Source of the DNA: Petunia secreta | Taxonomy: Eukaryota > Streptophyta > Magnoliopsida > Solanales > Solanaceae | Reading direction: 5' to 3' | Assembly (NCBI GenBank): GCA_029990175.1 | Contig: JARKIP010000005.1 | Coordinates: 68,852,001 to 68,916,000, forward strand | DNA: 64,000 bases | In this document: positions 9,765 through 21,284 of the stretch, in pieces | Layout: each line of letters begins with the position of its first letter | Position numbering within the stretch: the stretch's first letter is position 1 | Program-made: the position numbers and the translations under genes | The notes under the pieces: model-generated | What the model saw: the letters and a program-made list of their open reading frames with translations, nothing else | Databases searched by the model: none | What the model was told of the DNA's origin: nothing

Positions 9765-11502
9765 ATGAGGAGAATTCCTCTGCTGCGTTACTCTTCTTGC
9801 TATGCTACTTTGCCCTTTCTTTCTCGCTCTGCTTACTCCTCTGCTGCTTCGGCTAGGGGTAGCACGTGTGAGAATGTCAAGTGTTTAGATGATGCTCACT
9901 CTCTTCCGTCAAATGACTGCAATAAGGCCTCTCCCTCATGTTTCTGACTTCTCCAAATTATTCAAGACTATGGTACATCTGAAGCATTACTCTGTTGTTG
10001 TTTCTCTTTTTCAACATATGCTTCAATTGGGTATCCCCTTTGACCATTTCATCTTGAATATCGTGGTTAACAGTTATTGCCTTATGCATCGTGTTGATTG
10101 TGCATTTTCCGTGTTACCCATTTACTTGAAGCATGGCATTCCATATAATGTTGTCACCTTTACCACCTTACTAAGAGGACTCTTTGCTCAAAATAAGATC
10201 GTTGATGCTGTTAACTTGTTCAAAATGTTGGTTAGAGACAATATTTGTGAGCCTGATGAATTCATGTATTCAACCGTCATGAACGGGCTTAGCAAGAGGG
10301 GCCATACTCAGAAAACTTTTGATTTGCTCCGGCTAATGGAACAAGGAACCACTAAGCCAAACACATACATCTTCTCCATTGTTATAGATGCACTTTGCAA
10401 AGACGGAAGGCTAGATGCTGCAATGAGCCTTTTGAACGAGATGAAACAAAAAGGCATTCCACCCGACGTTGTCACATATAATTCGTTGATCGATGGGTTG
10501 TGTAAGTTTAGTCAGTGGGAAAAGGTTACAACTCTGTTTTCTGAAATGGTAAGTCTTAAAATTTATCCAGATGTGCGCTCCTTCAGCATAGTGATAGATG
10601 GACTATGCAAAGAAGGGAAAGCTGAAGATGCCGAGGAAGTATTCAGACACATGATTGAAAAAGGTGTAGAGCCTAACGTGATCACCTATAATGCAATAGT
10701 TGATGGATATTGCTTGCGTGGTGAAATGAATAAAGCAAGGAGAATTTTTAACTCCATGAGAGGTAAGGGTATTGAACCTAACATTATTAGTTATAACACA
10801 TTGATAAATGGATATTGTAAGAAAAAGAAATTGGATGAGGCCATGCACTTGTTTCTTGAAATTTCTCGAAATGGATTGAAACCTAACATATCTACCTATA
10901 ATACAATCTTGTATGGTCTACTTGAAGTTGGAAAAGTTGGTTCCGCGCAAAAGTTCTTCGCTGAAATGTTATCTGTGGGTCTCAAACCTGATTTATGCAC
11001 TCATAACATTTTGCTTCGTGGTTATTTTAATAATGGACTTGTTCAGAATGCTATGTCGCTATTTCATGAGTTGGAAAGAAAGAGAGAAGATCGTGACATT
11101 GAACTTTACAATATTGTTATTGACGGATTGTGCAAAAATGGTAAACTCGACAAAGCTCATGACATTTTTGAGAAGCTTGCTTCAATTGGATTGCTTCCTA
11201 ATGTGATAACCTACACTACAATGATAAATGGATTTTGTCTACAAGGGTTGTTTGATGAAGCTAAAGATATGCTAAGAAAAATGGAGAGCAATGGTTGTGC
11301 ACCAAACAGTGCTACTTACAACATTATTGTGCAAGGATTTCTCAAATATAGCAAAATTAATGAAATGACAATTTTTCTCCAGGAGATTACCGAAAGGGAC
11401 TTCTCATTTGATGCAACTACACTAGAGTTACTAACGGCTCTTATAGCGAAGGATCAGACTTTGCTTAACATGATACCACAGTTTCAGTCCGGAAGGAAAT
11501 GA
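9765..11502 (+). pseudogene. PPR1: RFL-type P-class PPR gene with N-terminal 2-bp deletion
   Basis: Encodes about 14 tandem 35-residue P-type PPR repeats (signatures VVTYNSLIDGLCK, VITYNAIVDGYC, IELYNIVIDGLCKNGK) and the family's C-terminal LLNMIPQF. RFL proteins are imported into mitochondria and bind specific transcripts. The N-terminal frame from ATG 9765 (MRRIPLLRYSSCYA, basic and Ser-rich) runs to 9947 and is out of frame with the repeats: compared with PPR3 (gatgctttcactc) the bases here are gatgctcactc, a 2-bp loss after 9896. The repeat frame is open from ATG 9889 to 11502 (537 codons) but would lack the targeting peptide. Probably a recent pseudogene, or a protein with altered location. 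Confidence 0.9.
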
Positions 11503-12470
11503 CAATTTTTGAAGGAAATGACCGAAATAATGCGAGTTTCCTTATGTTTGCACATAATAAGTTTAACAAAGTCATTTTCTGTGGGATTTTGGTCTCTTCA
11601 GATATTATTATATTGTTCCTTTTTGAGATTCAATAACAGCTTCCTGTAACTTAGAAATAGCTGTAGGAACAATAATTTGATAGTTTCGTGTGCCTCGACC
11701 ACATCAATCTTGGTTAGATCGCCCATAAATGGAACCCCAGAGCTGACATGATCATCATGGAGAACTCCAGGTAAGATGAGAAGCTTGTTTCAGTGTTCTG
11801 TGAGGGAATGAAGGATGGTTCTAGTGTTTGCCCTAGAGTATACAACATCTATTCAGTAAAGATTCCATCAACGGAATAATGGCTGACTGAATCTGCAAGA
11901 TGCTTGCAGTTCTTCATACCAACGTCCTCTGGGTCAACCCTGACTGTGGCCTCATTACTCACAAGCATACTTGAGTTAAGCCTGATGATGTAGGCAATAA
12001 GAAAGAACCTTGGTGTACCTGTATACCTGAAGTTAAATTGTTGACTCAATTGGTTCTGTTTATCCTTTGCTGCTTCTTGCTGGAGCTGAGAGCAGGTGAG
12101 AGAGGGTAAATTTATGTGTTGACAGTTTTTTCTGCTCACTAAATGCCAAGAAGGAAAAGGAAAGTAAGTTATTCTTGTCAAACTAGTTATATTGACAACT
12201 GATATTTCGTTTGATGATTATGAGCTGCCTCGCCACAACAGCTCTCTGTGAAACTCTTCTTGGTTACAAATTGTGTTTTGACTAGCTTTTCACTAATAAT
12301 CATTAAGGTATAAAAACTGTTTAAAATCAAGGATATTAAATATATAGTTTTCAGGGTCCCACACAAGACAACTACTCTTTTGATGAAACTCAATTTGATC
12401 TCTTGGATTTACAGGATTGCGGTCTTTAATTAGGTAAGGTGAGCCTCACAATTTCACATTCTTATCAAGT
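11503..12470. other. PPR1 3' flank with conserved antisense frame
   Basis: Downstream spacer shared with unit C (41750-42990). On the minus strand at 11849-12181 an open frame ends with SVDGIFTE; the same frame and ending occur at 42305-42505 in unit C, with shared RFFLIAYI and ATVRVD blocks. I do not recognise the product. The two open frames could be remnants of one inverted gene piece. No other gene seen. Confidence 0.5.
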
Positions 12471-13262
12471 GTAGATATTGAAGGAGAAGTCTTTCACATG
12501 ATGCTGCTGCGAAATTCAAACAATATGCTGAAGAATTTGCTGCCAAGGTTGCTTCTATTACTTCAACAAAATGTAAGGTTTCTCTTCTGCCTTCTTTACA
12601 TTTGAGCCAAATGAATATGAAGGGAACTTTGTTCAGGCTAATAGTTGTTTGTCTTGAGAAAAAATTAACACTGACATCTTAATGCAGCTGGAAGACTATC
12701 AAGAAATTTACTTCTCTGCAGTATTTTGACGTCTTGTCTAATTTCAGGCAAATCATTCCATACTGCCGATCCTTCAACTGTTTCCTCGGACGTGGATTAT
12801 AAAATCTCCAAAATTGAACCTTGCATAGACGGTCCATTTCTCATGGTCAAGAAAAATTCAAAGGTCTGTCTCATTATTTTTCTGCACCATGTACTCATTG
12901 AGACTTCATATTCTCTCGACTAAATATTCATGTTTAGCAGATAAAGAGGAGATGGTTCACTCTAAACTTACATCTCCACAGTCCACGGGTGCTGAATAGG
13001 TTACTGCCTCGCACGAGAAATCACCTTCTTTAGTGGAAGCGTTGTGCTATTTACCTAAGGATACTAGAGCATCGTCTGTAATGACACCATCACATTCCTC
13101 TACAACATCAAATGCAAATGCTAGCATGAGGAAGACAGAAGAAACCAAAAATTACCTCCGTTGCAGTAGGGTCTGTCTTTTCTAGGGGTATACAATCGTG
13201 CTTTCTATCAGTGACGATAAGTGGGTTGCTGTGAGCTTGGAATTCCCCAAATGAGAACTGTG
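12471..13262 (+). pseudogene. relic of a dsRNA-binding-protein-like gene, unit A
   Basis: An exon-like piece at about 12476-12571 encodes the second helix of a double-stranded RNA-binding motif in damaged form (QYAEEFAAKVASIT). About 500 bp on, 12950-13240 matches unit C and unit X copies (VMTPSHSS, then YTIVLSISDDKWVAVSLEF) and stops early after EFPK. Stops and frame shifts break any long frame. Assignment to a dsRBD protein rests mainly on the better-preserved unit C piece at 43024-43116; the link between the two pieces is inferred from their repeated co-occurrence. Confidence 0.45.
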
Positions 13263-14148
13263 GCTAATTAAGTATTAGGCATGTTACTTGCGTTTACTGG
13301 CCTCTTAAATATTCAGATTAAACTGAAACAAGGATGTTACTGTCTATTTAAAGCATTATTATTATGTGTTGTTTCTGAAATATTTAAATGTTTATGGAAG
13401 TTTAGTAATATACATATGAACTAAACATGGTACTTCTTTTCTTTCTGCCCCTTAGTTATTTCTTTTTGTTCTATTGGTTGCGGTTGCTGTTTTCTTCAGG
13501 ATTAGATGAACTAAGTGTGACTTCAGGATTTAATGTTCATCCTTTCTCCCTTTTGATCTATTCTAATGTAAAACTCTCTTTCTCTCTCATGTGGCGGAAC
13601 TGGAAACAGATTAGCAGCTTTAGCTTTTCAGAAATATGGCAAGTCAGTTAATCTCTCTGCACTTATACTGGTGACAGATCAATGCATAATGTGCTTGCAT
13701 ATAGTTGTGGATTAGAAATCCATTAGGTTAGATGAACAAAGCGTGACTTAAGGCTGCTCAACCGTGGGAATTGTTTTTACTGATCTAAACTCTCCCTCCT
13801 CTATTTCCTTTTGATTTTCGAGGATGTCGCTGTGGCATTTTGCTAAGAGATCTAGTGGTTTTTCTTCTTAATTAAAAGATGTCCTTACTAACTGGCACCC
13901 CAGTATTCTTCTTTGACTACTGCTTGATGGTTACAGGCCTCATATGCAGAGATATTCTTTGTTCTTTGTTCACTGGTAGAGAGTTAAATTGTGCAGCTTA
14001 TGGGGCTGGCAATTCCTTATCCTTTCACTGTTGATTCCGGAAGTTATCAGTTTTGGCTGCTTAACATAATGAATGCCATTTTCTTGTGCACACTTTCACC
14101 TCCCATTCTCTCATGTAGGCTAATATACTTTGCATGGAAATAGACATA
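13263..14148. other. RFL-unit tail, unit A, before the Helitron
   Basis: No gene seen. AT-rich spacer homologous to 34670-36130 in unit X and 43860-44640 in unit C. It ends at gacata where the Helitron is inserted; unit tail resumes at 17327. Confidence 0.7.
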
Positions 14149-14337
14149 TCTATATATTAGAAATGTGGGTTCAAGGACGACCAAATGGTCCTTAAGATGA
14201 CACGTGTCGTTTATGTCAATACAAACTAAAGTGGGGGCATTATAATAAATATGTAAAAATCAGACTCACCAGAGTTCCAAAACAGTGTGCGTGTCATTCA
14301 CTGCCCATGTCTTCTTCTACAATCCAGAAGTTTCTTT

Positions 14338-14346
<9 letters not shown>

Positions 14347-14394
<48 letters not shown>
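14347..14394 (+). repeat. (CT)n(GT)n microsatellite in the Helitron
   Basis: About 17 CT units followed by seven GT units. It generates spurious Leu/Ser and Arg/Glu ORFs on both strands that are not genes. Confidence 0.95.
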
Positions 14395-14673
14395 TTATGG
14401 TCAGTTGTTCTTCTCCTTCCTCTAATATGTTTGTTGTTTTTTCATGTTTTATTCTTTTCAGCGTATCTTTTATTTTTGATGTATCCATTTTCACATATAT
14501 CGTTTCTCTGTTTCTCTTTTTGCTTTAATGTCTGCTATATGAGTGAGTTTTGATGAAATTGTCTGATTTTTATTTACTTTTTTGGTGGCTCTCTTATTTT
14601 TACTATTCTTTTGGATGGTTTCTTGATTGTGTACATCTGATTTACTCATGCATGTTTCTAATTTCTCTGCTTA

Positions 14674-16882
14674 GGTGTGCATCTACATAATGAAGAACAA
14701 TCCATGCAGCCCAGGTGTTAGACAATATGCTGTAAACAACTCTAACCAGGTATTTCTGAAGAATCTTTTCCACAATTTTTTTGATGGAAATTCTATGCTA
14801 TACTATTTACTCTTTGTTTTCTCCCCTTGAAAGATTGATTCTAATAAGACTGAAATTTTTTGCTTACGCTCTCTCCTCTCTTTGTTCCACTTCAACGCAA
14901 ACTATTACCTTAAAAGTTTAATTTTTGTGTAATTTGTGCATTTACATTAGTTTAGAACTTGTTATGGGTATTTGTTTCAGGAACTTTGTTTCTCATTTGG
15001 TTGGGTAGGATTTAAATACGAGGGCGCAATGGCTCTTTGAAGGTACATATTGGTAAGAAATTGGCCCTCCTGTGACACAAATCCTTTGGCATGTATTTTT
15101 ACCTCCTATTCTACTTCTAGAGATTGTTGATTTTGATATCATCATTCTACTAAAAGAGCGCACACCAACTCCACTTGATAAGATGAGTAGCTTGGTGTTC
15201 AATCTAGCTGACCAGAGTACATGTTACCCCGTCATGAAAGCGTGCTAGGAACAAAAACTGTTGGATTGAGAGAACAAAGTTCATTGTTGAACTTAAAAGC
15301 TCATATGATGTAGGTAAATAAAGATATATCGTGAAGAATGATATTAACGGTAAATATATACGTTATTGCTTGAGTTTTTGTAAGAGGGAACTCAAGGACT
15401 TCTCTAGCAAATCTGAACAAGTGGAACTTGCATCTGTTAAGAGTTTCCACTATCAAATAGGATATTACAGTAGTAGTGAAGGCGTTAATCAAGGTACAAG
15501 TAGTTAGGCATTTCATTAGATAGAGTCGTATCTTATTTGGAACCGAGGATTCATTTGTAGAAATAAGGTTTGAGTTCTATAAATTTGTGGGATTTTGCTA
15601 CGCCCGAGTTGGATCAACTAAAAGTTTGTTACTGTAATTTTAGGAGTACATGTGGAGTTATGAGACTCATATATAGTATCATAATACACGATAATTTTAC
15701 TGTACATTTTCTCTTTTCTTCATCAGTAAATGCACGTGCTACTTGTATATCCATAGAAGAAAATACGAAAGAGGGAGGAACTTAGTACCATGCAGGAAGT
15801 TCTAAAACCGGTGCAGCTGTAGAGTAGTTGTATAGTGATTAACAACTATCTTTAATCTATTGTTTTGCATCACATGTGCAGGACCATAGGACAGAATAGG
15901 GTACCATTGAATTACACTTACCAGGTAAACCTGTGCCACACATGTCGTTTTCTACCTTTCGAACACAGGGTAGTAGCTGGTGGTCCTAAATCTAATCGAG
16001 GTGGAGCTCATGGTACGTAGTAGCAGGTGCTAAATTAAATTTATTAAGGTGCTCTCTTGCGTTTTTATGCCCAAACATGTTTACCGTTGATCCTGAACTT
16101 AGCAATGTGACCCCGCCTGAAGTCCAATATAATATATACTTGAAACTTGAAGCACTAACATTTGAGCATCAGACATGATCTTAGAATGGTCTGAGGAAGG
16201 AGCGGATGACATCTGCTCTCTTATATTGAGTATTGAAGAGTTTTCTCACTTATATTTCAATCCTATCATCAGCTGCATCATCTTTTAGGGACCAACAAAA
16301 GTTGTATGGTGTCGCGTATCCTCAAAACTCCATGCATTATCTCTTCTTAAAATGATTATACTGCAAGTAGTTCATTGTACTACTTCATTATCCCCGTTAT
16401 AACTAAAAAAAGGAACACTAAATTTGATGATATATAATTTTAACTTTTTAAGGATGTACAGATGGTTATAAAGTTTAATCTTTAATAACAACCATGACTA
16501 ACCTCATATGAAGATTTTTTGACATGTAAGTAAGCTCTATTTCTATTGAGTCTAATTTTTCAACCGCGGACGGCCCATATAAGAACTGTCTTTTAGGTTT
16601 GAGCAAGTGCATTTCTAAGTTAGTGTAATGACTTTCACGCAGTTATGTTCTTCAGTCTTCTTTCATTAAGTGATGATTTATTTTGAGATATCCGGGTTTC
16701 ATCAAGTCATCATTTTGCTCTTCTAGCTGCTCTCGGACGGCTTCCCTTTCTCGACATTGACATCATTAGAGTTGTGCTTCTAATCCTTTATGCTTCTTCT
16801 CTGCAGAGAATATGCATTTCTAATGAGAAGACCCGCATGAAGCAAAATATAAAGCCATTGTTGCTGCAGCTCAACTAAGACT
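14674..16882 (+). pseudogene. exon-like fragments captured in the Helitron
   Basis: Several short stretches are bounded by acceptor- and donor-like signals in the same orientation: about 14674-14749 (after tgcttag, ending aaccag before gtattt, frame VCIYIMKNNPCSPGVRQYA), 14981-15041, 15882-15924, and 16807-16878 (after tctctgcag, RICISNEKTRMKQNIK ending at a TAA). This looks like pieces of one multi-exon host gene captured by the Helitron. I do not recognise the gene, and the exon edges are predicted by eye. Confidence 0.35.
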
Positions 16883-17326
16883 TGATTTGAATGCATTTTT
16901 GTGGGAATTATTTTGTAAATAATTCATCATCAATAAATGGGTTGCCAGATGCCTAATCCGTTTGCGACCTCTCAGTTTTCTTGTTCTTTTGGTGACATAT
17001 TATTAGCATGCAATTCTTTTGGCACTCATATAGCTGTGTTTGTAATTGTGAAATATACATCATATGCCGAAAGAGAAAGGGGTAGAGAAAAAGTGATCAG
17101 AGAGTAGTGCATCAGTGCATGTCTCATTGTACAAGGTGAAGACTGTAATACCTGTAGAAGCACATAGTATCACTTATAATGTTAAGATCTGTGATACATT
17201 TGCAATTAACGCAAACCATGGTGATAAAAAGCCAATAATTATGATTACTTGAAATGGACTATGTGATCTCAAGTGTGATATACAAAATATTTGGGTACCC
17301 GTGCGTAGCACGGGCACTCGATCTAG

Positions 17327-17820
17327 TATAGCCTATAATACAACGGACTCCAAGCAACTTGTATGGTATCATAGCAAGACGTAGTTGCAAAGCCATATTG
17401 GTTCAGTATGACACTTGAAGGGGCCATACCTTGTCTTTAATTTTAGCAAGTGCGAGTTGAGCATGGGGCACAAGCACTACTTGTTGACAGACTTTGTGGG
17501 AATTACTGTCTGTTATGTTGCGTGACTTGTCAATTGCACGGCCAAGGCCACACGGTTATTAGAGATGACGTTTATTTTTAAAACATTGTAAACCTAAGCT
17601 ATTATTTTTAATTTGAAAAGTCAAGTAACTTCAACAAATATGCTCCTCGGTCGGTTTAGTTCTATTTTGGACCTTATCAATTGTAAATATGCTAAATGGA
17701 TAATCGAACCAATAAGGCATTGGATTTCAAGTTATTGATTTTCGGCTCAACGGTTTGGTTTTGGATTAAGCACTTAAGAAAATTGGGCTAACAATTGAGC
17801 CAACCACAAATTTCTGTTAG
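17327..17820. other. RFL-unit tail, unit A, after the Helitron
   Basis: No gene. Matches 4209-4520 in unit 0 and 44660-44830 in unit C, so it is the distal end of the duplication unit; the next unit's upstream region begins near 17813. Confidence 0.7.
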
Positions 17821-18145
17821 TGTTTTCATTTTCTTTATTTAAGAATCACATGGCTAATAGTTGAACACATTAATTTTGATACCCACATGCCAACAAGCGT
17901 CATTAGATCTAATAAAGCAGCAGGTCAAATACACAATATTCAGATTTAATATAATCCCTCAAGTAAAATTGTCCCAATATAGTAGAAACAATATAATAGT
18001 AGCTGCCAAACCTTGAAAGCTATGAGGATTTTTGAGTTTTCTACAAATAAAAATAGAAAAAGGAAGGCAACTGAAATCTTTTGCATAAACAAAAAAAGGA
18101 AATCTGATTTTGGTAAGTTTACCAAAGACGAAAATGATTTATTTA

Positions 18146-18188
18146 AAGCGGACTCGAACCGCTGACATCCGCCGCAGGGTAAACCACC
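18146..18188 (-). other. 43-bp plastid DNA fragment (mini-NUPT)
   Basis: The minus strand contains GGCGGATGTCAGCGGTTCG and a flanking GGTGGTTTACCC, which I recognise as a conserved stretch of the plastid inverted-repeat ribosomal region. Similarity stops abruptly on both sides. It resembles a tRNA T-arm but has no acceptor or anticodon arm. Absent from the same place in unit A. The source is from memory of plastid sequence, not a search. Confidence 0.55.
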
Positions 18189-18278
18189 ACCAGGTTTTAT
18201 CAATTTGCAAATTCTTCCTCAGTTAGTCAGCAACAGTCGGACAAGTGGGGAATGTTGGAGGATTTATTTACATTAAGA

Positions 18279-18985
18279 GTGTGTTAGGCATGAAGCTTGG
18301 AAAATAAATGACTTTTTGCTAATTTTCTTGTGTTTGAAAACAAAAAAAGTAAAAAATGATTTTTCTTGTTGTTATCTCTGTCTTTACCCTCAAAATACAC
18401 CCCATCACTACCCCCACCCCACCACCGACGATGTTAAGCTTTCCCCAGCACCGGTGCAGGCGCCGGTGTCAGCGTCGTAAACGGGGACAATGCTGGTGCC
18501 GGAAACTGAGCAACTAGCCACTGAGACAAAGCCGCCGTCACAAAAGGAGCAACTAGCTGCTGACAGAGCCACCGTCGGGAAATGAGCAACTAGTTGTAGA
18601 TGACGGGTTTAGAAACAACTAATTTCTGGTAACGGGGAGGTGAAACGGAGATGACGTAGTGGTGTGGGTCGCCGGCATCGGAAACAGAGGTGTCGTGGTA
18701 GTATGGGTCGCCAGCATCGGAAACAGAGGTGCCATGGTGGTGTGGGTCGCTGGCGCCGGTGTAGGGCTGATTACGGGGTACTGTTTGGGTTAGGGGTGTA
18801 GGGGTGGGGATAGGTGAGGGTGTATAGTGTAAGGGAAGTTAGGGTTTGTTGTGCTTAGGAAAATGTTTTCCCTTCAAATTTTAGGGAATTCTATTTGGGG
18901 GAAATGAATAAGTGGAAAATATTTTCTAAATTACATTAGTCAACCAAACAAAGGAAAATGGGAAAACATTCCATACCAAACACAA
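18279..18985. mobile_element. MITE-like element, about 707 bp, in the PPR2 upstream region
   Basis: The left end gtgtgttaggcatg and the complement of the right end (ttgtgtttggtatgg) form imperfect terminal inverted repeats. Unit A (cattaagggtaaaaatg, about 9620) is the empty site, so the insertion is precisely bounded; flanks cattaaga and cataagca look like a decayed 8-9 bp target duplication. The GC-rich centre has about 2.5 copies of a 39-bp repeat with core tgggtcgcc at 18665-18760. No ORF. Superfamily (hAT or Mutator) is uncertain. Confidence 0.7.
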
Positions 18986-19424
18986 CATAAGCATAAAAAT
19001 GTAAGGATATCTATCTTTGGGAGTTTTGGGTGAGAGAGACTCTTAAGTCTTTAAATAGTTTTTTAGGACTCAAATCTCAAAAAATAGGTAAAAATGACAC
19101 TTTTAAGATTAGTACTAATTACTAACATTTTAAAAGCCCCTCAACTTTTTTTATTTACACAAAGGCCCCACCTCTCATCACCCACCCCCCATCAACCCTT
19201 ACCCCCCATCCGGCCCCACCCCCATCCAACCCCACCCCCTCCCCCGCCCATCCACCATTCCACCACCACCCTCCACCACTCACCGCCACTTTTTACCATC
19301 CCTCCACCACTCACCACCACCTCCTACCACCCTCCACCATCCACCACCACCAACCACCACCTCTCTACCACCCTCCACCATCACCCCACCATCCTCCACC
19401 ACTCTAATAAAAGAATGTGTACAC

Positions 19425-19640
19425 ATCAGTTGAGATGTGTGCACATATTGTCATATTTGTACACATATAATATATATGTGTACACATATTATCATAATAT
19501 AATATATGTGCACAAATATTATTATTTGTGTACATATTATTATATGTGTACACATATATATAAAAAAATATGTATACATCTCATCAGATGTGTACACATA
19601 TAATAATATGTGTACACATATAACTGACGAGATGTATACA
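19425..19640. repeat. TGTGTACACA palindrome array, first unit
   Basis: About ten copies of the decamer palindrome TGTGTACACA or one-base variants, spaced about 15-30 bp by TA-rich sequence. Some are linked by the longer inverted module agatgtgtacacatct. Potential for cruciform structures. Confidence 0.8.
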
Positions 19641-20549
19641 CATTTTTTTCAGCCGTGAAAACATCTCCAAAAGTGTATAAACATATAGAAAATATGGTTA
19701 CACATCTGAAAAAATATATAAAATGACTAGAATTAAAAAAAAATGAAAAAGAATAAAACGGAGACGAAGAATAAGAAAAACCAAAATGGATACGAAAAAG
19801 AAGAAAGAAAAATAACATGGATGGTGATAAAATGGAATTTGAAAAGAAATTTAGAAGAAAGAATGAAAAGGAAGAAGAAGAAAGAAGAGAAGAGAAGGGA
19901 AGAGAGAGAAATATTTTTTTGAAATAATTTGAATAAGGAAAGAGAGTGTAAAAGTGGGTGGGAAGGGGAAAATGAAAATTTTGAATTTTTTTGAAAAGTT
20001 GGGCGTTTTTGTAAATATGAAAACTTTTTATTATACCCACCAATTCTTAAACAATACACTTTAACCCCACTTAAACTAATCCACCTTTGACTTGTCTTGT
20101 CCCCTATCTTTCTATTGAAACTTATGAGGTCTTTTCCCTCTTTTCTCTCATCTATCTTGAGATTTTTGGGTGAGAGAGACTCCTAAGTCTTTAAATAGAG
20201 TAGTTTTTTAGGACTCAAGTCTCAAAAAATAGGTAAAAGAGACACTTTTAAGATTGGTACTAATTCCTAACATTTTAAACGCCCCTCAAGTCTTTTTATT
20301 TACACAAAGCCCCCACCTCTTATCACCCACCTCCATCGACCCTTACCCCCATCCTGCCCCCACCACCATCACCCCCTCCCCCGCCCATCCACTATTCCAC
20401 CACCACTCTCCACCACTCACCCCCACCTTTTACCACCTCCTACCGCCCTCCACTACCCACCACCACCTTCTATTACCCTCCACCAGCAACCACCATCCTC
20501 CACCACCACCCCACCAGCCTCCACCACCCTCCACCACTCCAATAAAAGA

Positions 20550-20765
20550 ATGTGTACACATAAGTCGAGATGTGTACACATATAATTAAGATGTGTACAC
20601 ATCTCGTCTAATGTGTACACATATTATATGTGTACACATATTAATAATATATGTACACATCTCGTACACATATAATAATATGTGTACACATCTCGTCTGA
20701 TGTGTACGCATATTATTATATGTGTACATGTGTACACATCAGACGAGATGTGTACACATCTTTTC
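20550..20765. repeat. TGTGTACACA palindrome array, second unit
   Basis: The same palindrome recurs about eleven times with cagacgagatgtgtacacat as a higher-order spacer; copy number and spacing differ from the first array, so it has evolved by slippage or recombination since the units duplicated. Confidence 0.8.
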
Positions 20766-21284
20766 CAGTCGTGAAAACATCTCCAAAATTGTATAAACAT
20801 ACAGAAAATATGTTTACGCATCCGAAAAGATATGTAAAACGACTAGAATTAAAAAAAAAAAAACTTAAAAAAGAATGAATCGGGGATGAAGAGGAAGAAA
20901 ACGGAGAAGAACAAAGAAAAAATAAAATTGATACGAAGAACAAGAAAGAAAAATAACGTGGATGGTGGTGAAATAAAATTTGAAAAGAAATCTAGAAGAA
21001 ACAAGAAGGAAGAAGAAAAAAAGAGAGAGAAAGAAGACAAGTGAGAGAATTAAGTTTGAAATAATTTGAAATATGAGAGAGTGTAAAAGTAGGTGGGAAG
21101 GAGAGAGATTGAAAATTTGAAAATTGAGGTGTTTTTATAAATCCGAAAATATTTATTTGTCCACAAATTTTTAATGACTACACTTCAGTCCTCACTTAAA
21201 TTAATTAAAGGTTGACTTGGTCTTGCCCTTATTCTTATTTAAAGACTTGGAGTGTCTTTTCCCCTCTTTTCTCACATCTATCTT

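Larger units (their letters stand above)
14149..17326 (+). mobile_element. non-autonomous Helitron, 3.2 kb
   Basis: The element starts with TC (TCTATATATTAG) and ends with CTAG, with a 7-bp-stem hairpin CCCGTGC-GTA-GCACGGG at 17298-17314, nine bases before CTAG. It lies between an A (14148) and a T (17327), with no target duplication. The paralogous unit tail at about 4207-4216 is the empty site (gacata joined to taacctatag). These are the defining Helitron features. No Rep/helicase ORF is present, so it is non-autonomous. Confidence 0.92.
19009..21284. mobile_element. tandem pair of 1.1-kb non-autonomous elements sharing a 9-bp target repeat
   Basis: ATCTATCTT occurs exactly at 19009-19017, 20150-20158 and 21276-21284, flanking two homologous units of 1132 and 1117 bp. 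Each begins near TTTTGGGTGAGAGAGACTC and ends with the imperfect inverse (GTGAGAAAAGAGGGGAAAAG on the other strand). Unit A near 9660 lacks both. A 9-bp duplication fits Mutator-like elements. Each unit holds, in order, a CCACC-rich block, a TGTGTACACA array and a purine-rich block. There is no transposase. Confidence 0.8.

Noticed and set aside
10603..10848. Minus-strand ORF inside PPR1 (and similar ones in PPR2 and PPR3)
   Set aside because: Mirror frames of the PPR coding sequence with no independent conservation.
14287..14553. Leu/Ser- and Arg/Glu-repeat ORFs at the CT/GT microsatellite
   Set aside because: Pure microsatellite translation on both strands.
18146..18188. tRNA gene suggested by a T-arm-like GGTTCGAGTCC
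   Set aside because: No acceptor stem, D-arm or anticodon arm can be formed around it; it fits a plastid DNA fragment better.
19094..20589. Proline/serine/threonine-rich ORFs (169 and 111 codons) in the tandem elements
   Set aside because: They arise from CCACC-type low-complexity DNA and TGTGTACACA repeats, and the two units do not conserve the frame.
20550..20765. CRISPR-like spaced repeats
   Set aside because: Repeats are 10-bp palindromes with irregular TA-rich spacers in a plant transposon; no array geometry or cas genes.
19540..21040. Phe/Ser-rich minus-strand ORFs opposite the purine-rich blocks
   Set aside because: Shadow of purine-rich DNA; no family resemblance and frames differ between units.
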